Shown in pieces: positions 26,959-35,616 of a DNA stretch of 64,000 nucleotides (position 1 is the first letter of the stretch; every line of letters starts with the position of its first letter). The stretch is from Acuticoccus yangtzensis. Lineage in GTDB: Bacteria > Pseudomonadota > Alphaproteobacteria > Rhizobiales > Amorphaceae. Location of the stretch: assembly GCF_001927245.1 (NCBI RefSeq), contig NZ_MJUX01000010.1, forward strand, positions 1-64,000, read 5' to 3'. Both the position numbers and the translations under genes were made by a program. The notes beneath the pieces are model-generated. The model was not told the DNA's origin, ran no database searches, and saw only the letters and a list, made by a program, of their open reading frames with translations.

Positions 26959-28008
26959 TCAGCGGATCCTGATGCGCGGGTCGAGGCGGGTGTAGGCAAG
27001 GTCGACCAGGATGTTGGTGACGACGACGAGAACCGAGCACATGAGGAGGATGCCGAGGAGCAGGTTGACGTCGCGCTGGTAGACCGCCTCGAAGGCGAGG
27101 CGGCCGAGGCCGGGCCAGGAAAACACCGTCTCCACCAGCACCGAGCCGCCGAGCATGGTGCCGATCTGGACGCCGAGGAGCGTCGTCAGCGGCAGGAGCG
27201 CGTTGCGCACCACGTGGCGCCAGGTGATGCGCCGCTGCGACAGGCCCTTGGCGCGCGCGGTCGTCACGTAGTCCTGGTTGAACACCTCCAGCATCGCCGC
27301 GCGCATCACGCGCGTGTAGATGGCGACGTAGAACATCGCGAGCGTGACGACCGGCATCACCATGTGCCGCGCGACGTCGAGCACCGCGTCGATCCCGGTG
27401 TAGCCGGCGGCGATCGAGGCCATCCCGCTCGACGGCAGCCAGCCGAGGTTGACCGAGAAGAGCACGATCATCATCAGCCCGAGCCAGAACACCGGCGTCG
27501 CGAACGAGAGCATCGCGAACACGGAGATGAGATTGTCACGCCAGGAGTTGACGCGGCTCGCGGCGAGGACGCCGAGCAGCGCGCCGACGGCGACCGCGAG
27601 GACGACCGAGGAGATCATCAGGAGGAGCGTCGCCGGCAGGCGGCCGAGCAGCAGGTCGAGGACAGGCTCGTTGTGGCGGAACGAGAAGCCGAGGTCGAGC
27701 TGGACGAGGCGCCAGACGTAGTTGGCGAGCTGGACGTGGACCGGCTGGTCGAGGCCGAAGCGGGCCTTGAGGTCGGCGAGATATTCGGCCGTCGCCGAGC
27801 CCGATTCGCCGGCGAGCACCTCCGCCGCGTCACCCGGCGCGAGCTGCAGCAGGGCGAAGTTGAAGAGGACGACCGCGAACAGGAGCGGGATCGCCCGCAC
27901 CAGGCGCCCGGCGACGAAGCGCACCCCGGCCGGAACGGGGAGGCGGGAGAAGGCCGCGCGGGCCTTCTCCTTCAGCGTGAGGTCGGGGGAGGTGATGGGC
28001 ATCGTCAT
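26959..28008 (-). CDS. Peptide/nickel-type ABC transporter permease, DppB family
   Basis: A 349-residue inner-membrane permease with six membrane helices. Features are LLFAVVLFNFALLQLAPGDA near residue 40, the periplasmic region with RFGLDQPVHVQLANYVWRLV, and the EAA loop NQDYVTTARAKGLSQRRITW near 245. DppB proteins of this family often have this length. The ATG at 28008 has only a weak GAGG upstream, and a second ATG two codons later is possible. It follows the binding-protein gene by 11 bases. Confidence 0.92.
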   Translation of the reverse strand: MTMPITSPDLTLKEKARAAFSRLPVPAGVRFVAGRLVRAIPLLFAVVLFNFALLQLAPGDAAEVLAGESGSATAEYLADLKARFGLDQPVHVQLANYVWRLVQLDLGFSFRHNEPVLDLLLGRLPATLLLMISSVVLAVAVGALLGVLAASRVNSWRDNLISVFAMLSFATPVFWLGLMMIVLFSVNLGWLPSSGMASIAAGYTGIDAVLDVARHMVMPVVTLAMFYVAIYTRVMRAAMLEVFNQDYVTTARAKGLSQRRITWRHVVRNALLPLTTLLGVQIGTMLGGSVLVETVFSWPGLGRLAFEAVYQRDVNLLLGILLMCSVLVVVTNILVDLAYTRLDPRIRIR

Positions 28009-28019
28009 GGGCCGGTGCC

Positions 28020-29633
28020 TCAGTCGGCGATCAGGTAGGCGTCGGCGAAGCTGCCGCCGATCACCCCGTCGGCGGTGATCGTGTGGTTCTTCAGCTTCGC
28101 GCTGGCGATGGTGGCGAAGCGGGTCTCCATCAGCGGGATGACGGAGAGGTCGGTCATCGCGAGGGCCTGCATGTCGAGGTAGAGCGCCTTGCGCTTCTCG
28201 GGGTCGTTCTCGCTCTGCGCGGCCTCGAGCAGGCGGTCCATCTCGGGGTTCGCGTAGCCGGTCGGGTTGGAATAGACGACGCCCGGCTGGATCGACTTCG
28301 ACCAGAACAGCCGCTGCACACCCTGCGTCGGATCGGCGAAGGCGCCGTAATAGAGGCTGTCGATGTCGAAGTCGTAGTCGGTGTAGACGCGCTTGAAGAA
28401 GGTCGGCAGGTCCTGGCTGCGGATCGAGGCGTCGATGCCGACCTTGCCGAGCTGCTGCTTGATGAACTCGGCGGTGCGGACGTAGTCGGTGCCGAGCGGG
28501 ATCGGGTCGATGGTGATCGAGAAGCGCTTGCCGCCCTTCATCGGATAGCCCGCCTCGTCGAGCAGCGCCTCGGCCTTGGCGGTGTCGTAGGGGTAGGCCG
28601 GGATGGTGCCCTCGGCGGCGTGGAAGGCCTCGACCGGGGAGGGGATCGGGCTCGTCGCCGGCTTGCCGTAGCCCATCCACACGATCTTCGTCATGAGGTC
28701 GCGGTTGACGGCGTAGGCGATCGCCTGGCGCACGCGGCGGTCGTCGAGCGGCGGCTTGCGGGTGTTCACCTCCATCAGCATGAAGGGCGACATGTAGGCG
28801 TAGCCGTCCGTGGTGATGGTGAGGTCGGGATCGTCCTGCAGGCGCACCATGTCCGTCAGCGGGACCGGGCTGAGGCCGGCGATGTCGATCTCGCCCGATT
28901 CGAGGCCGGCGGCGCGTGCCGAGGCGTCGTTGATGATGCGGAAGACGATCCTGTCGAGGTGCGGCTTGCCGGCGTCCCAGTAGTCCGGGTTCTTCTCGAG
29001 CAGGATGTAGTTGCCCTTCTCCCATTCCTTGAACACGAACGGGCCGGTGCCGATCGGCTGGTTGATCGCCGGGTTCGCCGGGATGTCGGTGCCGCCGAAG
29101 ACGTGCTTGGGCGTCATCGGCGCCTCGTAACCGGAGGCGAGGGCGACGAGGAGCGGCGGGGCGGGCTCGGAGAGCTTGAGGATCGCGGTGTGCTCGTCCG
29201 GCGTCTCGACCGCCGTCACCTTGGCGAACGCCGAGCGGCCGCGCGGGTGGAGCTTCTTCAGGACGTCCATGATGGTGAACTGGACGTCGGCCGAGGTGAA
29301 CGGCTCGCCGTCGTGCCAGGTCACGCCTTCGCGCAGGTGGAACGTGTAGGTGAGGCCGTCCGGGCTGATCTCCCAGCTCGTGGCGAGCACCGGGCGCATT
29401 TCGAGGTCGACGCCGAGCGCCATCAGCGGTTCCATGATCTTGGAGCCGACGATTCCCATCTGCAGCGTCGTGTTGATCGAGGTGAGGACGAAGGGCGGCT
29501 CGGGGGAGAGCGCGAAGGTGATCGCCCCTCCGTTCGTCGGCGGCTCCTCGGCGAAGGCGGGCGCTGCCGCGGCGATGGTCAGGGCGCCGGCGAACGCACA
29601 GCGCGCGAAGGTGGCGAAAAGTCTGGAAATCAC
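28020..29633 (-). CDS. ABC transporter substrate-binding protein, family 5 (DppA/OppA type)
   Basis: A 537-residue periplasmic binding protein of the family 5 peptide/nickel group. A signal peptide spans about residues 1-28 (FATFARCAFAGALTIAAAAP, then AFA cleavage). Family motifs are PDGLTYTFHLREGVTWHDGE with FTSADV near residue 90, IGTGPFVFKEW near 195 and DDRRVRQAIAYAVNRD near 300. I chose a GTG start at 29633 because GGAGA lies just upstream and the signal peptide then starts at once; an ATG at 29723 would add 30 residues. It is the first gene of the eight-gene minus-strand cluster. The ligand could be a peptide or another small molecule; the OYE, cupin and GST enzymes downstream hint at a non-peptide. 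Confidence 0.92.
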   Translation of the reverse strand: MISRLFATFARCAFAGALTIAAAAPAFAEEPPTNGGAITFALSPEPPFVLTSINTTLQMGIVGSKIMEPLMALGVDLEMRPVLATSWEISPDGLTYTFHLREGVTWHDGEPFTSADVQFTIMDVLKKLHPRGRSAFAKVTAVETPDEHTAILKLSEPAPPLLVALASGYEAPMTPKHVFGGTDIPANPAINQPIGTGPFVFKEWEKGNYILLEKNPDYWDAGKPHLDRIVFRIINDASARAAGLESGEIDIAGLSPVPLTDMVRLQDDPDLTITTDGYAYMSPFMLMEVNTRKPPLDDRRVRQAIAYAVNRDLMTKIVWMGYGKPATSPIPSPVEAFHAAEGTIPAYPYDTAKAEALLDEAGYPMKGGKRFSITIDPIPLGTDYVRTAEFIKQQLGKVGIDASIRSQDLPTFFKRVYTDYDFDIDSLYYGAFADPTQGVQRLFWSKSIQPGVVYSNPTGYANPEMDRLLEAAQSENDPEKRKALYLDMQALAMTDLSVIPLMETRFATIASAKLKNHTITADGVIGGSFADAYLIAD

Positions 29634-29870
29634 AAGGCTCTCCGAGGTCTTAGGGGTGCGGTTCACTGGTCGTTCCTGCCCTGAGGCGCCATCTGCACAT
29701 AAGATCGACAGTGACCTGCTCATGTAATAAGCAATATCCCTTCAGTCTTCGTGCCCGCCTTTCTGTGAACGTTTGGCGTGATCGGCATGTTTGCCAAGAA
29801 CCGTTCTGCGGTCTATCGAAAAGCCAGCGAAGTTTTTCAGGAAATCGGATCGGACAGGAGGGTGCATGTC

Positions 29871-30782
29871 ATGGTAGAGCAACCTGTCGGCGGGTCCGAC
29901 GAATTTTCCGCAGCGGATACGCATCGGATCGGCTTGTGGCCCGAGCACCGCATGATTGCACAAAGCGCCGGGCGCGGATGGCGGAACGTCTATGCCTCGG
30001 TTGCGCAAGTCAATCGATGGTCTGGCGCGCTGACGCCCGTCAAAAATTACTGCGTGGCGTTTTGTCTAAACAAACCCGTTACGCTGACGCGCACCCTATC
30101 GAGCGATAGCAAACCGAAGCGACTCACGGTTCGTCCTCGACAATTCTTCATCATCCCGGCCTATGAGGAGACGAACTGGGACCGCTCCGGCACCTCGGAC
30201 ATGCTGATGGTGTATCTGCGGCAGGAGCTGATCGAGGCGATCGCGGCGGCCTCGGGGCGACCGGCCGGCGCCGAGCTGCAGCCCCGGTTCGGCGAGGTCG
30301 ACCCGATGCTGGAGCAGCTCGCCCTCTCTGTCGTCGGCGCGCTGGAGCGCACCAGCGGCGAGACCGACCCCCTCTATATCGACAGCGTCGCCCATATGAT
30401 GGCGAGCCACCTCCTCGTGCGCCACTCGCTGGTGCCGCAGGTCGCGCAGGGCGGCGGCACCCTCGGCGACGCCGGCCAGCTGCACCGGCTGCGCGACTTC
30501 ATCGAGGCCTCGCTCGACACGCCGCTCGGGCTCGAGCGCCTCGCCGGGGAGGCCGGCATCGGCATCCATACCTTTCCGAAGGCGTTCGCCCGGCATTTCG
30601 GCCAGACGCCGCACCAGTACGTGCTGACCCGCCGGGTGGAGCGCGCCAAGGCGCTCCTCGCGGGGAGCAACCTGCCGATCGCCGAGATCGCCCTCCAGGC
30701 TGGCTTCTCCAACCAGAGCCATCTCACGGCGGCGTTCCGCCAGCGTGTCGGCCTCTCCCCTGCCGCCTGGCGCAAGCTGTGA
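29871..30782 (+). CDS. AraC-family transcriptional regulator
   Basis: A 303-residue regulator with a C-terminal AraC/XylS DNA-binding domain at about residues 205-300: LHRLRDFIEASLDTPLGLER, then LAGEAGIGIHTFPKAFARHF and GQTPHQYVLTRRVERAKALL, ending with AEIALQAGFSNQSHLTAAFR, the second helix-turn-helix. The N-terminal half (about 20-180) is a cupin-like sensing region with no clear relative. The ATG at 29871 has AGGAGG 9 bases upstream; an earlier ATG at 29778 is less likely. It is divergent from the peptide ABC transporter operon and is its likely regulator. Confidence 0.88.
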   Translation: MVEQPVGGSDEFSAADTHRIGLWPEHRMIAQSAGRGWRNVYASVAQVNRWSGALTPVKNYCVAFCLNKPVTLTRTLSSDSKPKRLTVRPRQFFIIPAYEETNWDRSGTSDMLMVYLRQELIEAIAAASGRPAGAELQPRFGEVDPMLEQLALSVVGALERTSGETDPLYIDSVAHMMASHLLVRHSLVPQVAQGGGTLGDAGQLHRLRDFIEASLDTPLGLERLAGEAGIGIHTFPKAFARHFGQTPHQYVLTRRVERAKALLAGSNLPIAEIALQAGFSNQSHLTAAFRQRVGLSPAAWRKL

Positions 30783-30896
30783 ACGGCTGAACCGCGGCGC
30801 TATGTTGATCTCATCGTGTTCGCCGCACGGCGTCCGGATTGGTCGCACGGTGCGAGATCGGTTGGAGATCGCGGCCCGCCCGCTCCGGCGGAAGCC

Positions 30897-30955
30897 TTGA
30901 CACGCAGGCACGCGGATATTCAATTTGAGACATCAGGATATCCATGACGGGATAT
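30897..30955 (+). promoter_or_regulatory. Candidate promoter and operator of the vapBC operon
   Basis: TTGACA at 30897-30902 matches the -35 consensus, with an AT-rich -10-like region (TATTCAAT) at 30917-30924, at slightly short spacing. An inverted repeat ATATCC-ATGACG-GGATAT at 30938-30955 lies just before the vapB ATG at 30960. VapB proteins repress their own operon by binding such dyads, so this is a likely autoregulatory operator. Confidence 0.45.
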
Positions 30956-30959
30956 ACAT

Positions 30960-31205
30960 ATGCCGGGCCTGTTCATCAGGGATGAGACCATCAACGAACT
31001 CGCCGTGGAAGCCATGGCGCTGACCGGGGCGAAGAACAAGACCGAGGCCGTTCGCGCCGCGCTGCAGGCCGCCATCGCCTCGGCCAAGGAGCGCGTGCCG
31101 CTGCATCAACGGCTCGAAGCCGCGCAGGCGCTCGCCGATAAGATCGGCCCCGTCGATCCGGATTATGACGCGAAGGCCGACTCCGATGCGCTGTGGGAAA
31201 GCTGA
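30960..31205 (+). CDS. vapB: VapB-type antitoxin (PSK family)
   Basis: An 81-residue antitoxin. The N-terminal half, with LFIRDETINELAVEAMALTG, then AKNKTEAVRAALQAAIASAK, is the DNA-binding part of PSK-operon type (Rv0623-like) antitoxins. The C-terminal half, PLHQRLEAAQALADKIGPVD, should wrap and block the toxin. The gene ends 3 bases before the toxin gene. It likely neutralises VapC and represses the operon. Ribosome binding site before the ATG is weak. Confidence 0.88.
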   Translation: MPGLFIRDETINELAVEAMALTGAKNKTEAVRAALQAAIASAKERVPLHQRLEAAQALADKIGPVDPDYDAKADSDALWES

Positions 31206-31208
31206 GCG

Positions 31209-31628
31209 GTGTTCATCGACGCGTCCGCGATCATCGCGATCCTCAATCGGGAACCGGGCTCGGAGGAACTGGTCAAGCGCCTCGCGGCCAGTCGCAGCCA
31301 AGCCTATTTCTCGCCGCTCGCCCATTTCGAGGCGGTGATCGGGCTGGCGCGTTCCAGATCGGGGCGGCATCGCTCGCCGACGGCAGCGCAGGTCGAGGCG
31401 GCCCGCAAAGCCGTCGACGCCTTTCTGGCCGAGGTTCGGGCCGAGACCATGCCGATTTCGGACACCGTCGGTTTGGCGGCGATCAGGGCCGCAGAGACCT
31501 ATGGCAAGGCCGTGGGGCACGAGGCCGACCTCAACTTCGGCGATTGCTTCGCCTATGCCTGCGCGAAGGCTCGCCGCATCGCCCTCCTCTACAAAGGCAA
31601 TGATTTCCTGAAGACCGACCTCGCATGA
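31209..31628 (+). CDS. vapC: VapC-type PIN-domain ribonuclease toxin
   Basis: A 139-residue PIN-domain protein starting at GTG 31209 (MFIDASAIIAILN). The acidic metal-binding residues of VapC toxins are visible as Asp4, Glu41 (HFEAVIG), Asp112 (NFGDCFAYA) and a further Asp132 (KGNDFLKTDL). VapC cleaves specific RNAs, often initiator tRNA or the 23S sarcin-ricin loop, and slows growth when its antitoxin is lost. It is co-transcribed with the antitoxin 3 bases upstream. All key residues are intact, so the pair appears functional. Confidence 0.9.
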   Translation: MFIDASAIIAILNREPGSEELVKRLAASRSQAYFSPLAHFEAVIGLARSRSGRHRSPTAAQVEAARKAVDAFLAEVRAETMPISDTVGLAAIRAAETYGKAVGHEADLNFGDCFAYACAKARRIALLYKGNDFLKTDLA

Positions 31629-32145
31629 CGTCGGGATGACGTCGGGGGCGACCCAAGAAACTGACAGACGCCAATCTGGGCGAGCCCGGCGCGCTCGCGG
31701 TCCTGTTCAGACTTCGATCCCTCGCCGGTCACCAATGGGCCGGAATTGCTAGCCTTCTAGCGTCCTCTGAAACAGCATCCGCCATTTTTGTTTCAAGCGC
31801 AGTCTGCCTGGTTGTTGGCAAACCAGGACTTATGCGACGCGCCGAGACGTGAGCAGTCCTGCGACCTCGCCGCGTTGCACATTCGCGTTGCGGATTGAGC
31901 CGGCTTTTCCTGTCGAGGCAGCGTGGACGTGAAGGGCTTGCGGCCGGCAGGGGATTTCTCCCGGAACGCGCGCCGTCCATCGGCCACCGACGGCCGCGAC
32001 GGCGGACGCCAGGCGGACGTTCCGACGCGAAAGTGTGATCACATTTCGGGAATGGGCCAGGATGGGACTTGGCAACTTCAACACGAACGCATCTAAATAG
32101 GTGCAGGCACACCTGCTGCAATAATAACCATAAACGGACCAGGAC
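31629..32145. other. Intergenic stretch between vapC and the enolase-superfamily genes
   Basis: About 500 bases without a supported gene. It starts with a direct repeat (ATGACGTCGGG twice at about 31626-31648). A 7-bp hairpin CCTGGTT-GTTGGCA-AACCAGG lies at 31807-31827 and could end the vapBC transcript. The last 110 bases before the ATG at 32146 are AT-richer and include a palindrome described separately. No tRNA or insertion sequence is visible. Confidence 0.45.
32034..32043. promoter_or_regulatory. Palindrome upstream of the enolase-superfamily operon
   Basis: TGTGATCACA is a perfect 10-bp palindrome, extended to AAGTGTGATCACATTT with one mismatch, about 100 bases before the first gene. 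It resembles half sites used by GntR- or CRP-type regulators. A GCAGG-CACA-CCTGC dyad lies closer to the ATG, near 32104. No regulator gene lies beside this operon, so control may come from elsewhere. Confidence 0.4.
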
Positions 32146-33261
32146 ATGCTCATTACGGCGATCGAAAGTTCCGTCGTCTCGGTGCCCTTCACGATGGGCG
32201 GACCGTATTGGTCTTTCGCCGGTAAGACCTGGGATCGACTGGACATCCTGCTCGTCAAGGTCGAGACGGAGGACGGTCTCGTCGGCTGGGGCGAGGCGTT
32301 CGGACATGCCGGTCTCGACGCCACGCGCGCCGCGCTCGACCATATCGTCGCGCCATTGGCGGTGGGGGCGGATGCCGGCGACATCAACGCGCTCACACGC
32401 AAAATCCTGCACAGCGTCCACCTTCTGGGACGCAACGGGGCGTTCGTCTACGCCTTCAGCGGCATCGAGATCGCGCTGTGGGACCTCCTCGGCAAGCGGA
32501 CCGGCCAGCCGCTGTGGCGCCTTCTGGGCGGCAGCCGGCCGGGCCGGCTCGGCGCCTATGCCAGCCTCCTGTCCTACCGCGGCGACGTCGACCTCGTCGG
32601 CAAATGCACCGCCGAGGCGCGCGCCCAGGGCTATCGCGGCATCAAGCTGCACGAGGTGACCCGCCCGTCCGTGCTGGCCGCCAAGGAGGCCGCGCCCGAC
32701 TGCGAGATCATGCTGGACGTCAATTGCGCCTGGTTGCCGCCGGTCGCCCGCGAGGCGGCGCGATCACTCGCCGGTGACGGCCTCAGGTGGCTGGAAGAGC
32801 CGGTCTGGCCGCCGGAGGATACGGCCGGCCTCGCCAGCCTCAAGCGCTACGGCATCCCGCTCGCGGCCGGCGAGAACACCGCGGGTCTGTTCGGCTTCCG
32901 CGCGCTGATCGAAGCCGGCGCCATCGACATCGCCCAGCCGAGCGTCACCAAGGTCGGCGGCATCGGCGAGATGATGCGCATCATCGCCCTCGCGGACGCG
33001 CACGGCGTCGAGATGATGCCGCACAGCCCCTATTTCGGGCCGGGCTTCCTGGCGACTCTGCACCTGTCCGCCGCGCTCCTCGAGCGGCCGCTGGTCGAGG
33101 TGCTGTGGATGGACATGGAGGCCAACCCGTTCGACCCCTGGGTGCGGGTCACGGACGGAACGGTGGGCGTGCCGGACGGGCCGGGCCTCGGCTGCGATCC
33201 CGACCCGGACGTCCTGAAAGCCTACGCCAAAGGCGAAACCGTACGGACGGAGCGTTCCTGA
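32146..33261 (+). CDS. Mandelate racemase/muconate lactonizing enzyme family protein (enolase superfamily), 1
   Basis: A 371-residue enolase-superfamily enzyme. The metal ligands are present: Asp191 (LDVNCAW), Glu217 (WLEEPV) and Glu243 (AAGENT). At the second-strand position, where mandelate racemase has KxK, this protein has Lys167-Leu-His169. At the position of the Asp that pairs with the catalytic His it has Ser266 (QPSVTKVGG), while His293 (MPHSPYFGP) remains. So it differs from classical racemases and sugar-acid dehydratases, and its reaction cannot be assigned. It shares one base with the next enolase-superfamily gene (TGATG). Neighbours are an ABC importer. Confidence 0.88.
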   Translation: MLITAIESSVVSVPFTMGGPYWSFAGKTWDRLDILLVKVETEDGLVGWGEAFGHAGLDATRAALDHIVAPLAVGADAGDINALTRKILHSVHLLGRNGAFVYAFSGIEIALWDLLGKRTGQPLWRLLGGSRPGRLGAYASLLSYRGDVDLVGKCTAEARAQGYRGIKLHEVTRPSVLAAKEAAPDCEIMLDVNCAWLPPVAREAARSLAGDGLRWLEEPVWPPEDTAGLASLKRYGIPLAAGENTAGLFGFRALIEAGAIDIAQPSVTKVGGIGEMMRIIALADAHGVEMMPHSPYFGPGFLATLHLSAALLERPLVEVLWMDMEANPFDPWVRVTDGTVGVPDGPGLGCDPDPDVLKAYAKGETVRTERS

Positions 33262-34343
33262 TGCGCGTGACACAGGTCGAGACCCGCGCCCTCAAACTCC
33301 CCCTCGCCGCGCCGATCGGCAGCGCGCTCGGCGCGATCGAGGGGTTCGGCGTGATCCTCGTGACCGTGCGGACCGACGGCGGCGTCACCGGAGAAAATCT
33401 CGTCTTCACCCTGAACGACCGCCGCACCAAGGTGCTGCGGCAGATGGTCGACGACCTCGCCGATCAGATCGTCGGCTTCGATGCCGGCCACATCGCCGCC
33501 TTCTGGGCGCGTGCATGGAAGGACATCAACTTCATCGGCCACCAGGGCGTGGCGGTGATGGCGATCTCGGCCCTCGACGGGGCGCTGTGGGACGCGCTCG
33601 GCAAGGCGGCGGGGCTGCCGCTCTATCGCCTGCTGGGCGGCGCCGGTTCGTCCGTTCCGCTCTACCATAGTGGCGGCCTATGGCTGTCGCGCTCCACCGA
33701 TGAACTGGTGGAAGAGGCGGGGCGGTTCATGGCGCAAGGCTTCAAGGCCATGAAGATGCGCCTCGGCAACGCCGACCCGCGGGTGGACGCGGCCCGCGTG
33801 CGTGCCGTGCGCGAGGCCATCGGCCCGGACATCAAGCTGATGGCCGACGCCAACCAGGGACAGACCGAGGCAAAGGCGATCCGGCTCGGCCGCCTGTTAG
33901 AGGAATTCGATCTAACCTGGTTCGAGGAGCCGTTGCCGGCCTGGGATCTCGACGGGCTGGCGCGGGTCGCGGCCGCGCTCGACACGCCGATCGCCAGCGG
34001 CGAGACCGAGTATACGCGGTACGGTTTCCGCCGCATGCTGGAGCTGCGCTCGGCCGACATCCTGATGCCGGATCTGCAGCGTGTCGGCGGTGTCAGCGAG
34101 TTCATGCGGGTCGGCCACATGGCCCAGGCGTACGACGTGGCGGTGTCGTCCCACCTCTTCCCGGAAACCAGCATCCAGGTCCTCGGCGCGCTCTCCAATG
34201 CCGTCTTCCTCGAGTACATGCCCTGGTTCAGCGACCTCTACAACGAACGGCTTGAGATCGCGGATGGTATGGCCCTGGTTCCGGAACGTCCGGGGTGGGG
34301 CTTTACTTTCAATGCGGACTTCATCGATAAAGTAAGTGCTTAA
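33261..34343 (+). CDS. Mandelate racemase/muconate lactonizing enzyme family protein (enolase superfamily), 2
   Basis: A 360-residue enolase-superfamily enzyme with positions aligning one off from mandelate racemase: Lys165-Met-Arg167 (racemase Lys164, Lys166), metal ligands Asp196, Glu222 and Glu248, and the catalytic dyad Asp271 (MPDLQRVGG) and His298 (SSHLF). Replacement of the second Lys by Arg suggests one-base chemistry, such as a dehydration or cycloisomerisation, rather than two-base racemisation; this is inference. It overlaps the previous gene by one base and is 64 bases before the ABC binding-protein gene. Two differing enolase-type enzymes in tandem suggest successive steps. Confidence 0.9.
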   Translation: MRVTQVETRALKLPLAAPIGSALGAIEGFGVILVTVRTDGGVTGENLVFTLNDRRTKVLRQMVDDLADQIVGFDAGHIAAFWARAWKDINFIGHQGVAVMAISALDGALWDALGKAAGLPLYRLLGGAGSSVPLYHSGGLWLSRSTDELVEEAGRFMAQGFKAMKMRLGNADPRVDAARVRAVREAIGPDIKLMADANQGQTEAKAIRLGRLLEEFDLTWFEEPLPAWDLDGLARVAAALDTPIASGETEYTRYGFRRMLELRSADILMPDLQRVGGVSEFMRVGHMAQAYDVAVSSHLFPETSIQVLGALSNAVFLEYMPWFSDLYNERLEIADGMALVPERPGWGFTFNADFIDKVSA

Positions 34344-34407
34344 GATCGGCATAAGATAACGCCGACGAAAATAACAACATAGAAATAACAACATAGGAGG
34401 AAGCGGC

Positions 34408-35595
34408 ATGAGGATCACCCGTCGGGGATTCACACTCGGAGCCGCGAGCCTGGCGGCGAGCACGACGCTCGCACGCCCGGCTCTGGCGCAAAGCGAACCG
34501 ATCCGCGTGGGCTGGCTCGCCGCATTGACCGGGCCGAGCTCGGCACCGGCCATCGGTTTCGATCGCGGCGTGCACTATGCCACCGATGCGATCAACGCGG
34601 CCGGCGGCGTCAACGGCCGTCAGATCGAGCTGGTCGTGCGCGACACGCAGGGCGACCCGACCAAGGCCGTCAACGCCGCGCAGGAGATGATCAGCCGCGC
34701 GCGGGTCCACGCCATCTGGGGGCCGACCAACTCCGGCGAATCGCTCGCGACCACGCCGATCATGGCCCGCGCCGGGGTGCCGAACGTCCACCCCTGCTTC
34801 GTCGACGCGTTGATCGACACCAAGCGCTATCCCAACGCCTTCCGCATGGCCCCGTCCAACACGCAGATCGACAATGCCGTCGGCGACTACGGCGTTAAGA
34901 TCCTTGGCAAGAAGAAGTTCGCCGTCATCGGCGACACCACCGGCTACGGCACCACCACGGTGAAGAGTTCGTCCGCCGCCTTCGAGGCGCGCGATTCCGA
35001 GGTGGTCTACGCCGGCACCATCGAGCAGACCCAGCCCGACGTCACGAGCGACATGCTGCGCATGAAGAACGCCGGCGCCGAGGCGATCGCGATCTGGACG
35101 GTCTCCCCCGGCCTCATCTCGCGCATCCTGAACACCCGCGCCAACCTCGACTGGGACGTACCGGTCATCGGCCATCCGGCGATGGGGTCCGGCGAGGTCG
35201 GCCGCCTGGTGGACAAGCCGGAAAACTGGAGCAACGCCTACATTCTCGGTTTCCGCAACACGAGCTATGGCGACGACGGCAAGCTGCCGGATCACGTCCA
35301 GGCCTTCGTGGACAAGATCAAGAGCGAGATCGACCTCGACGACACGACATTGTGGTGGATCCTCGACGGCGTCGATTCGATCAACATCATCGCGGATGCC
35401 GTGCGCGAAACCGGCACGACCGACCCGAAGGACATCATCGGCTACTGGAACGCTCAGGCGGACTATCCCGGTCTGTTCGCGAGCTACACCTTCTCGCCGG
35501 ACCAGCACAACGGCCTGTCGCCCGAAGACCTCGTCATGTCCGAAGCCAACAGTCAGAAGTACGGGGCCTACAAGCTGGCGCCGGGCTACGAATAG
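34408..35595 (+). CDS. Branched-chain-type ABC transporter substrate-binding protein (LivJ/LivK-like)
   Basis: A 395-residue periplasmic binding protein of the leucine/isoleucine/valine type (Peripla_BP_6). The N-terminus ITRRGFTLGAASLAAS has a twin-arginine motif followed by a hydrophobic stretch and LARPALAQ cleavage, so Tat export is likely. The mature domain includes GWLAALTGPSS, NAAGGVNGRQIELVVRDTQG and VKILGKKKFAVIGDTTGYG. AGGAGG stands before the ATG, and a direct repeat (AAATAACAACATAG) lies just upstream. Given the enolase-superfamily genes beside it, the ligand may be a hydroxy or aromatic acid rather than an amino acid. Confidence 0.9.
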   Translation: MRITRRGFTLGAASLAASTTLARPALAQSEPIRVGWLAALTGPSSAPAIGFDRGVHYATDAINAAGGVNGRQIELVVRDTQGDPTKAVNAAQEMISRARVHAIWGPTNSGESLATTPIMARAGVPNVHPCFVDALIDTKRYPNAFRMAPSNTQIDNAVGDYGVKILGKKKFAVIGDTTGYGTTTVKSSSAAFEARDSEVVYAGTIEQTQPDVTSDMLRMKNAGAEAIAIWTVSPGLISRILNTRANLDWDVPVIGHPAMGSGEVGRLVDKPENWSNAYILGFRNTSYGDDGKLPDHVQAFVDKIKSEIDLDDTTLWWILDGVDSINIIADAVRETGTTDPKDIIGYWNAQADYPGLFASYTFSPDQHNGLSPEDLVMSEANSQKYGAYKLAPGYE

Positions 35596-35616
35596 ACCCT
35601 AACCGACAGCACAAAA

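Noticed and set aside
30950-30962. GATATACATATG before vapB resembling an expression-vector leader
   Set aside because: A short chance match in AT-rich operator sequence; the surrounding sequence is natural and no vector features are present.
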